DNA of 64,000 nt from Chaenocephalus aceratus (Eukaryota > Chordata > Actinopteri > Perciformes > Channichthyidae). The stretch covers positions 456,536 to 520,535 of the forward strand of contig JAMFTG010000059.1 of NCBI GenBank assembly GCA_023974075.1. Direction: 5' to 3'. The translations under genes were made by a program, and so were the position numbers. Shown here piece by piece: positions 44,807 through 55,670 of the stretch (positions within the stretch are counted from its first letter, which is position 1; every line of letters begins with the position of its first letter). The notes beneath the pieces were generated by a model. The model saw nothing but the letters and a program-made list of their open reading frames with translations, was not told the origin of the DNA and did no database searches.

Positions 44807-45010
44807 AGCAACAGATCCAAAGCCATAGCAACAGATCTAAAGCCAGAGCAACAGAACCAAAGCCATAGCAACAGAACCAAAGCCATGGCAACAGATCCAA
44901 AGCCATAGCAACATAACCAAAGCCAGAGCAACAGATCCAAAGCCAGAGCAACAGAACCAAAGCCATAGCAACAGAACCAAAGCCATAGCAACAGAACCAA
45001 AGCCATAGCA
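44744..45010. repeat. 20-bp minisatellite inside the LINE RT, about 13 copies
   Basis: The unit is AGCCATAGCAACAGAACCAA, with A/T and A/G variants. Reverse complemented, one unit encodes the LINE's own CYGFGSVA segment, so the array arose by expansion of RT coding sequence. Twenty is not a multiple of 3, so the frame rotates from copy to copy. Confidence 0.93.
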
Positions 45011-46226
45011 TTTGAGTGTGTTCAGCAGCAGACTATGATCGACTACATCGAAAGCTGCGCTAAAGTCTAACGTCACAGCTCCGACAAGCCTCCTATCATC
45101 CATGCTCTTCAACCAGTCGTCGGTCATTTGTGCAAGTGCTGTACTTGTAGAGTGACCATCTCTATAGGCGTGTTGGTAGTTCGTTGTCAGATTGTTAATT
45201 GAAAAGTAGTATTGAATTTGGGTGCATACTATTTTTTCTATTAATTTACTTAACACTGGGAGGAGACTTATAGGTCAACTATTGTAACCAGCAAAGGTTT
45301 TTCTTTTATCCTTGGGTAATGGGATGCCCTTGGCTTCCTTCCAGATCTCGGGGTACACGCCTTGCTCTAAACTTTTATTAAACATGTGACTCAATGGCTT
45401 GGATATGTATTTGGCCGTCATTTTGAGCAGTTTACCATCCAAGTTGTCAATCCCAGGAGATGTATCATCGGACAGATGTAAAAGCATATTTTCAACATAT
45501 TCTTCTGTCACATTGTGGAATTCAAACATGCACTGCTTTTCCCTCATGATACGACCGTTAAGGATGTGATGTGTCCTCGACTGCACCCATGGCATTCCTC
45601 AGCTTGTCTACTTTATTTGTAAAATAATCATTAAAATGATTTGCAATATCTGCTGGCTTGGTAATGAACTTACCCTCGGTTTCTATAAAGGAAGTATGCA
45701 TGTTTGAGTTCCTCCCCATTATGTTATTCAATATTTTCTTTCCATCATTCGTAGAATCACTGATTTCCTGCATGTAGTATTCCCTCTTTCTACATGTATT
45801 CAATTTGGTTACCCGCATTTCTTAGTTCACAGTAATGTTGTTTGTCACATAGAGAACCTGTTCTGTCTGCGGTTTTTTTAGCATCATCTCGTTGGACCAT
45901 TAAACTTCTCATCTCGTCATTCAACCAAGGTGCACACTTTGACCGGGCAGACCATTTTCTCATAGGAACACGCTGATCGGCAATCCCCATGAAAGACTTC
46001 ATAAATACTCCCAGTGCTTTTCCTGGGTTTTCCTCATGGCAAACATCAAAGCATTGCACATTATTTACCTCCTCTACAAAGTGTCCCTGATTAAACCCCT
46101 TATAAGACCTTCTATCATTTATCTTGGAGCCAGCCTTAGGTATTTTGGTCTTGCGTACTATAGCAACTAGATTATGATCACTAAAGCCAACTGTGAGTGA
46201 CAACGCTTTAGTGCAGTGCTCTGGCC
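45011..46226 (-). pseudogene. LINE linker and reverse-transcriptase fingers
   Basis: Three overlapping frames cover SDHNLVAIVRKTKIPKAG and WSARSKCAPWLNDEMRSL, then FNDYFTNKVDKLR, DDTSPGIDNLDGKLLK and IPLPKDKRK, and finally ALAQMTDDWLKSMDDRR and DFSAAFDVVDHSLLLNTLKC. Frame changes lie near 45800 and 45570, and a stop near 45274. The family's next block, PISLLPVLSKLIEKIV, is still readable across the stop. Confidence 0.85.
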
Positions 46227-46739
46227 TGTGTTAGGGAAATGATTGACCTAGACTCCTAGATATGACGTACAGGACCAACCGTCTGTTTGTCTCCTTTAAG
46301 GACATAGGCTGCTTCAGCCATAATGTTATTGTTCCCTTTCTGTGACCGGTCAACACTAGGTCACAGATGGTCTTTGTTGTGGGTGCACTGGGACACTTCC
46401 TTCTTTGTTGTTTGTGGACTCCAAGGTATGACATCTTCGAGGCCATAAGTGACAGACGCAAGTGACTCAGTGTGCCCAACTGGTTACACTATCTTATCAA
46501 GATATGTTGATGACTCTGTGAAACCAGTTACATGGGCTAACGAGAGAGAGGTTCTCCAGAGTTGACGAGGCAACCCACCCGTGCAGTCCTCACCGTGACC
46601 GCTGTGACTTGTGATGTGAATGCTCCGGCCGTAACTCCAAATAAACCTCCAGTGTTTGACATCAAAGCTCCTGCTCCACCGTGTCTCCTTCCTGAGTCGG
46701 TGACTCCCACTGCACTGCTACACAGAAGTTCCCCTTACA
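46227..46739 (+). mobile_element. Solo-LTR-like insertion in the LINE, 513 bp
   Basis: It begins TGTGTTAGGGAAATG and ends TTCCCCTTACA (TG...CA, with an imperfect inverted repeat). It has an AATAAA polyA signal near 46642. It splits the endonuclease codons IYTN and RPEHCTKA. The flanks overlap by only GCC, so the target duplication is weak. No internal retroelement genes are present. Confidence 0.65.
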
Positions 46740-46742
46740 GCC

Positions 46743-47060
46743 GGTTAGTATAGATGTGGTCAATGCGGGTCGTTGTAATAGCCCCATGTTTATTTGTAGC
46801 CCTTCTGGTTGGTGATGTTATTACCTGAGTCATATTACACATGGGGCACTTCTCATTGAAGGCATTGATAGTCAGGTCTCCCATGAAATATATTTCGCTA
46901 TTACACTCAGCTGTATTATCTACCATTTCACAAATACCATCTCGATAGTTTGAATTGGCACTCGGTGGCCTATCACAGCATCCAACTAATATGGGTTTTA
47001 AATGTGGCAATTGTATTTGTAACCATAAAGCTTCTATTTCATTTTTCATTAGGTCGTATC
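46743..47060 (-). pseudogene. LINE endonuclease, C-terminal half
   Basis: It reads DLMKNEIEALWLQIQLPHLK, then GDLTINAF (the catalytic D-x-N position) and IDHIYTN. It continues the N-terminal half after removal of the LTR at 47061-47513. Confidence 0.85.
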
Positions 47061-47513
47061 TGCTACGATGACCTCGTAAGAACTCAGATGCTCGATTCCG
47101 TTTGCTTGGTAATATTCTTTATTGTCAATAAACCAAGCTATCCAATATTAACTACTAGGATCTACTAAGAATCTACATCGATTCACGAGGTTCTACTAGG
47201 TAACATGGTTCTACTAGGTTCTACTAGGTACTAGGTTCTACTAGGTAACATGGTTCTCTGGTACACAGGCATGGAGACAACGACAAGACAAGACGAACCA
47301 ACACCAGACAAAGGGAGAGAAGGACTAAATATACATATTAGGTAATGGGGCACAGGTGGACACAATCAGGGGCGGGAACAACAATCAGTCTAGCAGGTGC
47401 CACACGGACAGGAAGTGCCGACACCTGGAGAGAGAGAGAGTATAGTAATTATCATCAACAGACCGATAGACAAAACACAACAGCTAACAGGATACTAGCA
47501 CTAAACCCTGACA
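47061..47513 (-). mobile_element. Solo LTR with 5-bp target duplication, 453 bp
   Basis: On the minus strand it starts TGTCAGGGTTTAGTGC and ends CATCGTAGCA. An exact 5-bp duplication GTATC lies at 47056-47060 and 47514-47518. An AATAAAG polyA signal is visible near its 3' end, and a GGTTCTACTAGGTA tandem motif lies at about 47190-47250. The layout fits a Gypsy-like solo LTR, but the family is inferred only from general form. Confidence 0.85.
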
Positions 47514-47518
47514 GTATC

Positions 47519-47750
47519 GTACTTTAGCTGGAATATGATTTTGTACATAGATCAAAACTCCGCCACCCTTCTTATCTCCATCCTTTCTGAACAGATTGTA
47601 ACCATGCATTGCAACCTCTGAATCAGCAACAGGTGAGTCCAGGTGTGACTCTGAGATAGCCAGTATGTGTATATTATTTGATTCTACCAAATGGCAGAGT
47701 TCATGCACCTTATTCCTCAAACTACACACATTCAAGTGAGCAAGTAGCAT
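47519..47750 (-). pseudogene. LINE endonuclease, N-terminal half
   Basis: It reads LLAHLNVCSLRNKVHELCH (the catalytic Asn motif), LAISESHLDS (the catalytic Glu motif) and GGGVLIYVQNHIPAKVR. These are the first conserved APE boxes. The codon run is interrupted by the solo LTR. Confidence 0.87.
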
Positions 47751-47842
47751 TCCTTCTTTGGCAGATTGACAGAATGTGACATTATTGTCATGTGTTCATA
47801 ATTAGTTCATATCAGATATACCTTAAAAGACCAGTGATACAA

Positions 47843-48038
47843 TTAGGCTCTGGAGCGCTGTGGGGGGCGGATTATCAGCTTGTCAGGCCTCAGGAAGGCA
47901 ATCTCTCCCCTCTCCCGCGCTTCCCACAATTTAGGGAGTAGCTCTTTCCTTTTCATTCTGACTGCTTCAGTGTAATCTTCATTAAGTAGATGTTCGTCCC
48001 TCTTAGATTTTTGGCTCTCTCCAAAACCGCTGATCTGC
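47843..48038 (-). pseudogene. LINE ORF1 C-terminal fragment
   Basis: An uninterrupted frame from the edge of an adjoining element reads SKRDEHLLNEDYTEAVRMKR, then KELLPKLWEARERGEIAF and RPDKLIIRPP before TAA. This is the basic C-terminal nucleic-acid-binding end typical of ORF1 proteins. It lies just upstream of the endonuclease frame, as expected. The rest of ORF1 is missing. Confidence 0.65.
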
Positions 48039-49050
48039 AGTGTTGGGACTAACGCGTTACAAAGTAACGGTGTAATGGTGTAATTATAACCTATCTATGA
48101 ATTAGATCAAATGTAAAAGTCAGCCGAATTAGTGTTGATACTGCAAGGAGACGTATTGTGTGAAGAGAAATTGAAGATGTTGTTTAATTGTTGATATATT
48201 TATGATCCACGTCAAGTATTCAGTTTCGGCGGCATTTCTTCCAGTTTTTCCAAAGGTCTTCTCATCAGGGCTCTCTAAATAAAGAACTACGGCAGATCTG
48301 TAATATGTAATGCAGCCGAACCGTGTATTACAATGCCGTTATGTGATGACTTTCAAAGAGAAAAGCAAGAGCACTCGGAATTAAGTATTATTTTATACTT
48401 TTAAAATGTTTTCCGGATTTCATATAATATAAACACCAAATCCCAGCATGCATTGCGGCTAACACATCCAATCAGTGAGCTTAAAACCATAGCTGAGGAT
48501 CTTGGGTAATCGCTCGAAATGCCTACGTCTGTTTCCGGTTATATTTATTTTGAAATTCAGTTCCTGACGGACACCAAAAAAGCCCGAGATTATGGAATTA
48601 AACCAATAAATAAAAGCAAGGATAATTGTGTGTTATTGGTGAGTAAATAACAGTGTGTTATTTTGAAAAGAATAACAAATTAGAAGGAAAAAAAGATTTA
48701 AAAAATACAGATTTCAGTATCCTGAGGCTCTGAGCCCCATTTATTTTCCTCACAGACGGAAACAAAAGTCCGAAATTATACGATTTAAAATAAAAGCAAT
48801 AACTGTGGCTTGATATTGAGTAAGAACATGTTTTTATGAACCACACAGCTTCCGGTCTTCCACGACCCGACCGGAGAAAAAGACGTGCGGCAGCCTGCAG
48901 GCACGAAACACGTTACCAGTAGAAATACATTGCTTTTAAAATCGTGCTGTGCAACACGAAAAAAAGGGGCAAATCGTGATGGTGAACACGAATCAATAGA
49001 TTACAAATCGTGTTGGTGAACACGAAATGCCGTGAGACTGGGTTGGCTAT
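48038..49050. other. Non-coding interspersed repeats
   Basis: CAGTGTTGGGACTAACGCGT at 48038 looks like a hAT-type MITE terminus cutting the LINE. Farther on are two diverged copies of a segment with CCGA(G/A)ATTAT and AATAAAAGCAA (about 48570-48620 and 48765-48815), and repeats of GTGTTGGTGAACACGAA. No gene was recognised. Confidence 0.5.
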
Positions 49051-49184
49051 TCAGTTCTCCTACTTCCTGTACCCGGTTTCCTGTCTAACTAACCTTCAGT
49101 ACACATTTTACAAAAATATAAATGTGCAAATATGAAACATACAGGTACATGTCACCTATTGGTAGCTGAACTGTCAATACCCCA

Positions 49185-49590
49185 AAACATATTCTTAGAT
49201 AGAAATACCTAAACAAAAATTATTTAGACACAATTAACACTTGTAGTTTCATGTCTTGTTACATAAGAATAGACCATAATATTTGTTAAGTGTTATTATG
49301 GGATAATTACTATTCTTGTGGTACTGCTGCCTTATTAGGCCCATATTGAGCAGCGCATATTAAGACCACAACGCATGTACAACAACGTCCTTACTTACAA
49401 TAAATACGCACTAATTAGAGGTTTATTGAGGAAAAACACTCAACTAATGGCTTGAATATCGTCATGTAGAATAAGGCATTACTAAGTGTTTTATAATGAC
49501 TAATAAAGAGCCAATATACTGCTAATATGCATCATAATTAACAACTAGTGGATGGTTAATTTGTGTACCTTAATATACAGTGTTAACGTA
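49185..49590. repeat. Interspersed repeat, inverted partner of 42499-42860
   Basis: It carries CATGTCTTGTTACATAAGAA and GCCTTATTAGGCCCATATTG, the reverse complement of the earlier copy, with moderate divergence. The pair brackets the LINE. Confidence 0.8.
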
Positions 49591-50200
49591 TTTCTAGTAT
49601 AGTAGCCTACATGGCACACTAAAATGAAATGACTCAAAGTCAATTAAATGTTTTGGACATTTTAGTAGATTAGTTGTAGGGTATTTGGTTAGTGTTTACT
49701 AGCTTGGTTAATGTGTCTGTTCAATACATTAACTTTCCATTCCAGATGTGTTAGTAATACATAGTGTAAATCATTTCTGTTTAGCGTGCTGCAAGAGTTA
49801 TTCATCGTTGGTCGAGTGTAAGGTGGCCTTGGTATACTGTATCAAGTATTTCTAGTATAGTACATTACTCTGAAATGCATTCAATTCGTACCATTATTTG
49901 TACCTTTCATATGTATGTGGTTATGATATCTTACCGATATTAAACCAACGTTAAGACTGATTAATTGGGACGTTTTAGTCGATTAGTTTTAGGGTTTTTG
50001 GTTAGTGTTAGGTGTTTTTAATATATAGTGTAAATCAATTCGGTTTGGTGTCTAGATACCTATTCGGACTGTCCTATTTCACATATATCCATTGTTTATC
50101 TTTGCACTTTTCTAGCAGTGTTTGAATGAATGATTTAAAAGACATGTAGGATTTGAATTGAAGTAAACAGTAAACCACATTACATAAATACTAAGCTATT
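49591..50200. other. AT-rich sequence, no recognised gene
   Basis: It includes the direct repeat of 41695-41850 at about 49800-49930 and a weaker internal repetition of GTTAGTGTTTA-type motifs. Confidence 0.4.
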
Positions 50201-50204
50201 GGCT

Positions 50205-50753
50205 TCCCATAGCTATGCAGATGACACACACATTTACGTAACCATTTCACCGGGAGGACTATGCTCCAATTCAAACACTGAGTAAGTGCATTGAACAAAT
50301 CAATGGCTGGATGTGTCAGAACTTTCTCCAATTAATGGTTTTTGGAGCCAAGGCAGAACGTATAAAAGTTAGCGCTGAGCTTCTGTGTGCAATGTTCAAA
50401 CCAACAGATAAAGCCAGAAATCTAGGTGTAGTCATGGACTCTGACCTGAGTTTCAACAGTCACATTAAAACAGTTACTAAATCAGCCTACTATCACCTAA
50501 AGAACATATCTAGGATTAAAAGACTAATGTCACAGCAGGATTTGGAAAAACTTGTCCATGCCTTTATCTTCAGTAGACTGGACTACTGCAAAGGTGTCTT
50601 CACAGGTCTCACTAAAACATCTATTAGAAAGCTGCAGCTGATTCAGAACGCCGCTGCTCGAGTCCTCACTGACACTAAGAAAGTGGATCACATCACTCCT
50701 GCTCTGAAGTCTTTACACTGGCTTCCTGTGTGTCAAAGAATAGATTTCAAAAT
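50205..50753 (+). mobile_element. LINE reverse-transcriptase C-terminal fragment (L2-like)
   Basis: SYADDTHIY (the catalytic box) is followed, after a frame change, by EQINGWM, NLGVVMDSDLSFNSHIK and YYHLKNISRIKRLMSQQDLE. LDYCKGVFTGL, LQLIQNAAARVLT and SLHWLPVCQRIDFKI come next. This is the standard C-terminal order in fish LINEs. The 5' part of RT is absent. The fragment is cut by a 33-bp array at 50754. Confidence 0.85.
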
Positions 50754-51112
50754 ACTTTCTGAGTACTTCTACTTTACTCAAGTACAAGACCTGAGTACTT
50801 CTACTTTTACTCAAGTACAAGACCTGAGTACTTCTACTTTTACTCAAGTCCAAGATAAGAGTACTTGTACTTTTACTCAAGTACAAGATCTGAGTACTTC
50901 TACTTTTACTAAAGTACAAGACCCGAGTACTTGTACTTTTACTCAAGTACAAGATAAGAGTACTTGTACTTTTACTCAAGTACAAGATCTGAGTACTTCT
51001 ACTTTTACTCAAGTACAAGATAAGAGTACTTGTACTTTTACTCAAGTACAAGATCTGAGTACTTCTACTTTTACTCAAGTACAAGACCTGAGTACTTCTA
51101 CTTTTGTTCTAC
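50754..51112 (+). repeat. 33-bp minisatellite inside the LINE, about 11 copies
   Basis: The unit is the same family as 22400-23546 (GAGTACTTCTACTTTTACTC, AAGTACAAGATCT). It reads STSTFTQVQDL in frame with the LINE, giving a fused open frame to 51141. Confidence 0.93.
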
Positions 51113-51400
51113 TTCGAATATATCTAGGATTAAAAGACTAATGTCACAGCAGGATTTGGAAAAACTTGTCCATGCCTTTATCTTCAGTAGACTGGACTAC
51201 TGCAAAGGTGTCTTCACAGGTCTCACCTAAAACATCTATTAGAAAGCTGCAGCTGATTCAGAACGCCGCTGCTCGAGTCCTCACTGACACTAAGAAAGTG
51301 GATCACATCACTCCTGTTCTGAAGTCTTTACACTGGCTTCCTGTGTGTCAAAGAATAGATTTCTAATACTGCTGCTGGTTTATAAAGCACTGAATGGTTT
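51113..51400 (+). mobile_element. Duplicated LINE segment next to the assembly gap
   Basis: From ATATCTAGGATTAAAAGAC onward it repeats 50500-50750 almost exactly. A one-base insertion (CACCTAAAAC for CACTAAAAC) breaks the frame. It then continues past the point where the first copy was cut, to CACTGAATGGTTT. Confidence 0.88.
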
Positions 51401-51500
51401 NNNNNNNNNNNNNNNNNNNNNNNNNNNNNNNNNNNNNNNNNNNNNNNNNNNNNNNNNNNNNNNNNNNNNNNNNNNNNNNNNNNNNNNNNNNNNNNNNNNN
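51401..51500. other. Assembly gap, exactly 100 N
   Basis: A run of exactly 100 N is the usual placeholder for a join of unknown size. The inverted-repeat arm starts at the next base. Confidence 0.99.
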
Positions 51501-51779
51501 TTGGAAGTACGCGACTACCAAGCCAGCATCCTCGAGATTGAGAAATGGCCCCTGTCAGACGAGACATATACCACGTGATGACACGTTAGGCTCGTGTTGT
51601 GTTCAAAGACCCTGACCGTGGCCAGGAAAAACAGGCACCTCGCTTGTTTAATTGTTTTGCGGTCTAGATTTATTTAATTATTTTCTTTTTCGCGAGTGTT
51701 TATAAATTACCTCGAGGGCCGTACTAAATGGTCTCGTGGTCCGTGTACGGCCCGGGGGCCAGAGGTTTCCCACCCCTGC
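51501..51779. mobile_element. hAT terminal part plus nested TIR element, inverted copy
   Basis: This is the reverse-complement counterpart of 30549-30833, ending at the hAT tip CCCACCCCTG. It is cut by the gap within the nested element. Confidence 0.75.
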
Positions 51780-52363
51780 ATTAGCACCTTGCCTCTTTCT
51801 AATAGATTTCATATGATTGTTAGCTAGTGGCCCCATTTTGTATTTTAGTGTTGCTCTTGATTAAGCAGATGCATTTTCTATGAACCCTCTGAGTCTAGTT
51901 TGGCTCATGTAATTGCTTTCACTCTTCGATTGCTGAATGAAATGTTTCTTTGCGCTATAGAGCTCAGTTTAATTGAATCACTGCTCAGCCTGTACATTGG
52001 GTTAATTATTATGTGTAGCGGTGCCTCTCTCGCCTGCTTATCTTTTAGTGCGGTGGTTTCCTCTAAAAAGTTTCCCCTCTGTGCTTCCTATAGAGGAGCT
52101 GAATTCACCTTGCTGTGTGCTCACTGACTTTGATGTGGAGAAGTCTGAGGAGCAGCAGCCGAAAGGGGCACAACAACACAACTAACTACACAACTAACAA
52201 CACAACTAACAACACAAACTATTCCATTAGGAGAAACTTCTGCAGTTTCAAATACAAGAAGCCACAAATGTACCAAAACACTTGCAATTGAAGAAACATC
52301 TTCACCAACAGATGTTTACTTAAGCGGCATAAACCAAACGCTGCAAGAAGCTGAAAACACAAT

Positions 52364-53532
52364 GGAGACCAGGGGACACTAAAAAGAGACGCACGCAGCT
52401 GGAGACCAGGGGACCCTAAAAAGAGGTGCACGCAGCTGGGAGACCAGGGGGACACTACAAAGAGACGCACGCAGCTGGGAGACCAGGGGACACTAAAAAG
52501 AGACGCACGCAGCTGGGAGACCAGGGGACACTAAAAAGAGACGCACGCAGCTGGGAGACCAGGGGACAATACAAAGAGACATACGCAGCTGGGAGACCAG
52601 GGGACACTAAAAAGAGACGCACGCAGCTGGGAGACCAGGGGACACTAAAAAGAGACGCACGCAGCTGGGAGACCAGGGGACACTAAAAAGAGACATACGC
52701 AGCTGGAGGACCAGGGGACACTTAAAAAGAGACGCACGCAGCTGGGAGACCAGGGGACACTAACGAGTGACGAACACAGCTGGGAGACATGGGACATTAA
52801 AAAGTGACGCACACAGCTGGGAGACCAGGGGACACTAAAGAGTGACGAACACAGCTGGGAGACCATGGGACACTAAAAAGTGACGCACACAGCTGGGAGA
52901 CCATGGGACACTAAAGAGTGACGCACACAGCTGGGAGACCAGGGGGACACTAACGAGTGACGAACACAGCTGGGAGACATGGGGACATTAAAAAGTGACG
53001 CACACAGCTGGGAGACCAGGGGACACTAAAGAGTGACGAACACAGCTGGGAGACCATGGGACACTAAAAAGTGACGCACACAGCTGGGAGACCATGGGAC
53101 ACTAAAGAGTGACGCACACAGCTGGGAGACCAGGGGACACTAAAGACTGACGCACACAGCTGGGAGACCAGGGGACACTAAACAGTGACGAACACAGCTG
53201 GGAGACCAGGGGACACTAAAGAGTGACATACGCAGCTGGGAGACCAGGGGACACTAAAGAGTGACGAACACAGCTGGGAGACCAGGGGACACTAAAGAGT
53301 GACGAACACAGCTGGGAGACCAGGGGACACTAAACAGTGACGCACACAGCTGGGAGACCATGGGACACTAAAAAGTGACGCACACAGCTGGGAGACCAGG
53401 GGACACTAAAAAGTGACGCACACAGCTGGGAGACCAGGGGACACTAAAGAGTGACGAACACAGCTGGGAGACTAGGGGACACTAAAGAGTGACGCACACA
53501 GCTGGGAGACCAGGGGACACTAAAGAGTGACG
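52364..53532 (-). repeat. 38-bp minisatellite, about 31 copies
   Basis: Counterpart of 28832-29961, about 39 bp (one unit) longer overall and with a different order of variants. Confidence 0.95.
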
Positions 53533-53916
53533 GAAATATTGCGATAAACGATAATATTGTCGGCACCGTTATATGACCATTTTAGACCACTGACATAATG
53601 ATAATATATAATAATAATTCAAGTACATCCTTTCAAACTGCTAGTCACATCCTCATGTAAATGGAAATGTATCGAGTTCAGAAAAGTTATCGAGTTCATT
53701 TTTATTTATCGTACCATAAGTCAATTAATTGTTTATCGCGACACACAATAAAACAGTGGAAACAAAAATGTGTTTGACTTTCATTAGTGAATGAAACTGT
53801 GTGCCCTTTATAGTCTGTGTCCAATATTGTGTATTTGTATATAGATCCTATATATATGCTAAAGTCCCGCTACTGACACGATAGCAGTCATTTAGTGAAC
53901 ATATGTGTAATTAAAC

Positions 53917-55054
53917 TAGGGCTGTCAAACGATTACATTTTTTAATCAGATTAATCACAGTTAAAAAATTAATTAATCAGATTAATCACCATTCGAACTA
54001 TGTCCAAAATATGCCATTTATTTATGTATATTGTTGGGAATGGAAAGATAAATGAAAGCAGGCGGATATATCCATTTAACATACAGTATCTATGTTTATT
54101 ATAACATTTGTCTGCGTGTCAAAATGAAAGACAGCCCACACACACACACCTATCAATCATCAAACCGTGGGGTCTTTATTCATTACGTGTTGATTTCTAT
54201 CAACGGGGGAGTACTTCAGGAAAGTAGACGGGGGGGGGGGGGGGGGGGGCTAGTGGAGTACTTCAGGAAAGTAGACGGGGGGGGGCCCTAGTGGAGTACT
54301 TCAGGAAAGTCGACAGAGGGGGGGGGCTAGTGGAGTACTTCGTGACCACAGAGTGTGAACGTTGTGATCAGCTGTTTTAGCGCAGTTCTCCAGTGAAGGG
54401 GGGAGTCTCCCTCCGCAGCCGGTTGGCGCAGTTTTGGCACAGTTCCGTTGTACAGACCGACGTTAACAGCAGCCCTGTCTGTGCACACGGAGACCGACTC
54501 TGTCGTCCGGTGATCTAACCGCCTTCTGGAAAAGCTTCACAAGTACGTCGGTACGCAAATGCGCTTTGTGACACAAGTGACGGTACGCATTTCAGATTAT
54601 GCACATAACCTGCGTACCAGTTATGTGCACCCCTGTACCAGAGCCATATTATTACTATTATATGGCTCTGCCCTGTACTACAGCAAGAGTATTCTCCGTC
54701 GGGACTTCCTGCAACAACACCACGCCGTTATCAAAGATGTTCTATTGAGAAGACGATCACTACGTGACAAAAGTTTTCAAAACCGTGGCTACTGAAATCA
54801 ATCTTACTAACTGCTGTCTGTGCAATTTACTCCGCGCGAGTTGGCAGACTTTATTTTGCTTACTTTAACATCATTGTTCATGGTGGGGCTAAGCCATTTC
54901 TTGGTATGGGTGTAGCCTACCCCAGCCATACCCTGGCGCTGCCACTGGTGGCACGTATGGGGCGGGCCATTCTGCACATGCGTTATATATATTTTAACGC
55001 AATTAATTCAAAACATTAATTACCGCCGTTAACGCGATAATTTTGACAGCACTA
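53917..55054. mobile_element. hAT element, inverted copy
   Basis: Counterpart of 27292-28450. The ends are TAGGGCTGTCAAACG and TTTTGACAGCACTA, with the target duplication AATTAAAC at 53909-53916 and 55055-55062. The poly-C repeat inside differs in length (about 54212-54345). Confidence 0.87.
54212..54345. repeat. About 50-bp poly-G tandem repeat, about 3 copies
   Basis: Counterpart of 28003-28165, with a longer G run and fewer units. Confidence 0.85.
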
Positions 55055-55112
55055 AATTAAACCCATGATATCAAAATCTCACTCCAGCCAGGTACCCAAA
55101 GTTGGCAACGCT

Positions 55113-55670
55113 GCTTTAGTGTCCCCTGGTCTCCCAGCTGTGTACGTCACTTTTTAGTGTCCCCTGGTCTCCCAGCTGTGTGCATCACTCTTTAGTGTCC
55201 CCTGGTCTCCCAGCTGTGTACGTCACTCTTTAGTGTCCCCTGGTCTCCCAGCTGTGTACGTCACTTTTTAGTGTCCCCTGGTCTCCCAGCTGTGTGCATC
55301 ACTCTTTAGTGTCCCCTGGTCTCCCAGCTGTGTACGTCACTTTTTAGTGTCCCCTGGTCTCCCAGCTGTGTGCATCACTCTTTAGTGTCCCCTGGTCTCC
55401 CAGCTGTGTACGTCACTCTTTAGTGTCCCCTGGTCTCCCAGCTGTGTACGTCACTTTTTAGTGTCCCCTGGTCTCCCAGCTGTGTGCATCACTCTTTAGT
55501 GTCCCCTGGTCTCCCAGCTGTGTGCGTCACTCTTTAGTGTCCCCTGGTCTCCCAGCTGTGTGTGTCACTCTTTAGTGTCCCCTGGTCTCCCAGCTGTGTG
55601 CGTCACTCTTTAGTGTCCCTGGTCTCCCAGCTGTGTGCGTCACTTTTTAGTGTCCCCTGGTCTCCGAGCT
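55113..55670 (+). repeat. 38-bp minisatellite, about 15 copies
   Basis: Counterpart of 26979-27231, but with more than twice as many units (about 14.7 against 6.7). This is the largest relative copy-number difference between the arms. Confidence 0.95.

Larger units (their letters stand above)
42876..48038 (-). mobile_element. Minus-strand APE-type LINE, near full length but broken
   Basis: Reading from 48038 down: an ORF1 C-terminus; an endonuclease with LNVCSLRNKV, ISESHLDS, GGGVLIYVQ, GDLTIN, IDHIYTN and SDHNLV; a linker; and a reverse transcriptase with DFSAAFDVVDH, GVPQGSSLGP and YADD. A C-terminal tail and a 3' region ending in AATAAACATAAACATAAAC (about 42880) follow. It is interrupted by two LTR-like insertions (46227-46739 and 47061-47513), a 20-bp minisatellite (44744-45010), and a GGCAA microsatellite plus adjoining repeat (43106-43440). 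An in-frame stop precedes PISLLP near 45274. The 5' end is lost at another element starting near 48038. The motifs fit the CR1/L2/Jockey side of non-LTR elements; the exact clade is uncertain. Confidence 0.87.

Noticed and set aside
50311..51141. 276-codon frame fusing a reverse-transcriptase tail to STSTFTQVQDL repeats, as a possible novel chimeric gene
   Set aside because: The RT part is a 5'-truncated LINE and the repeat is a minisatellite that happens to be in phase.
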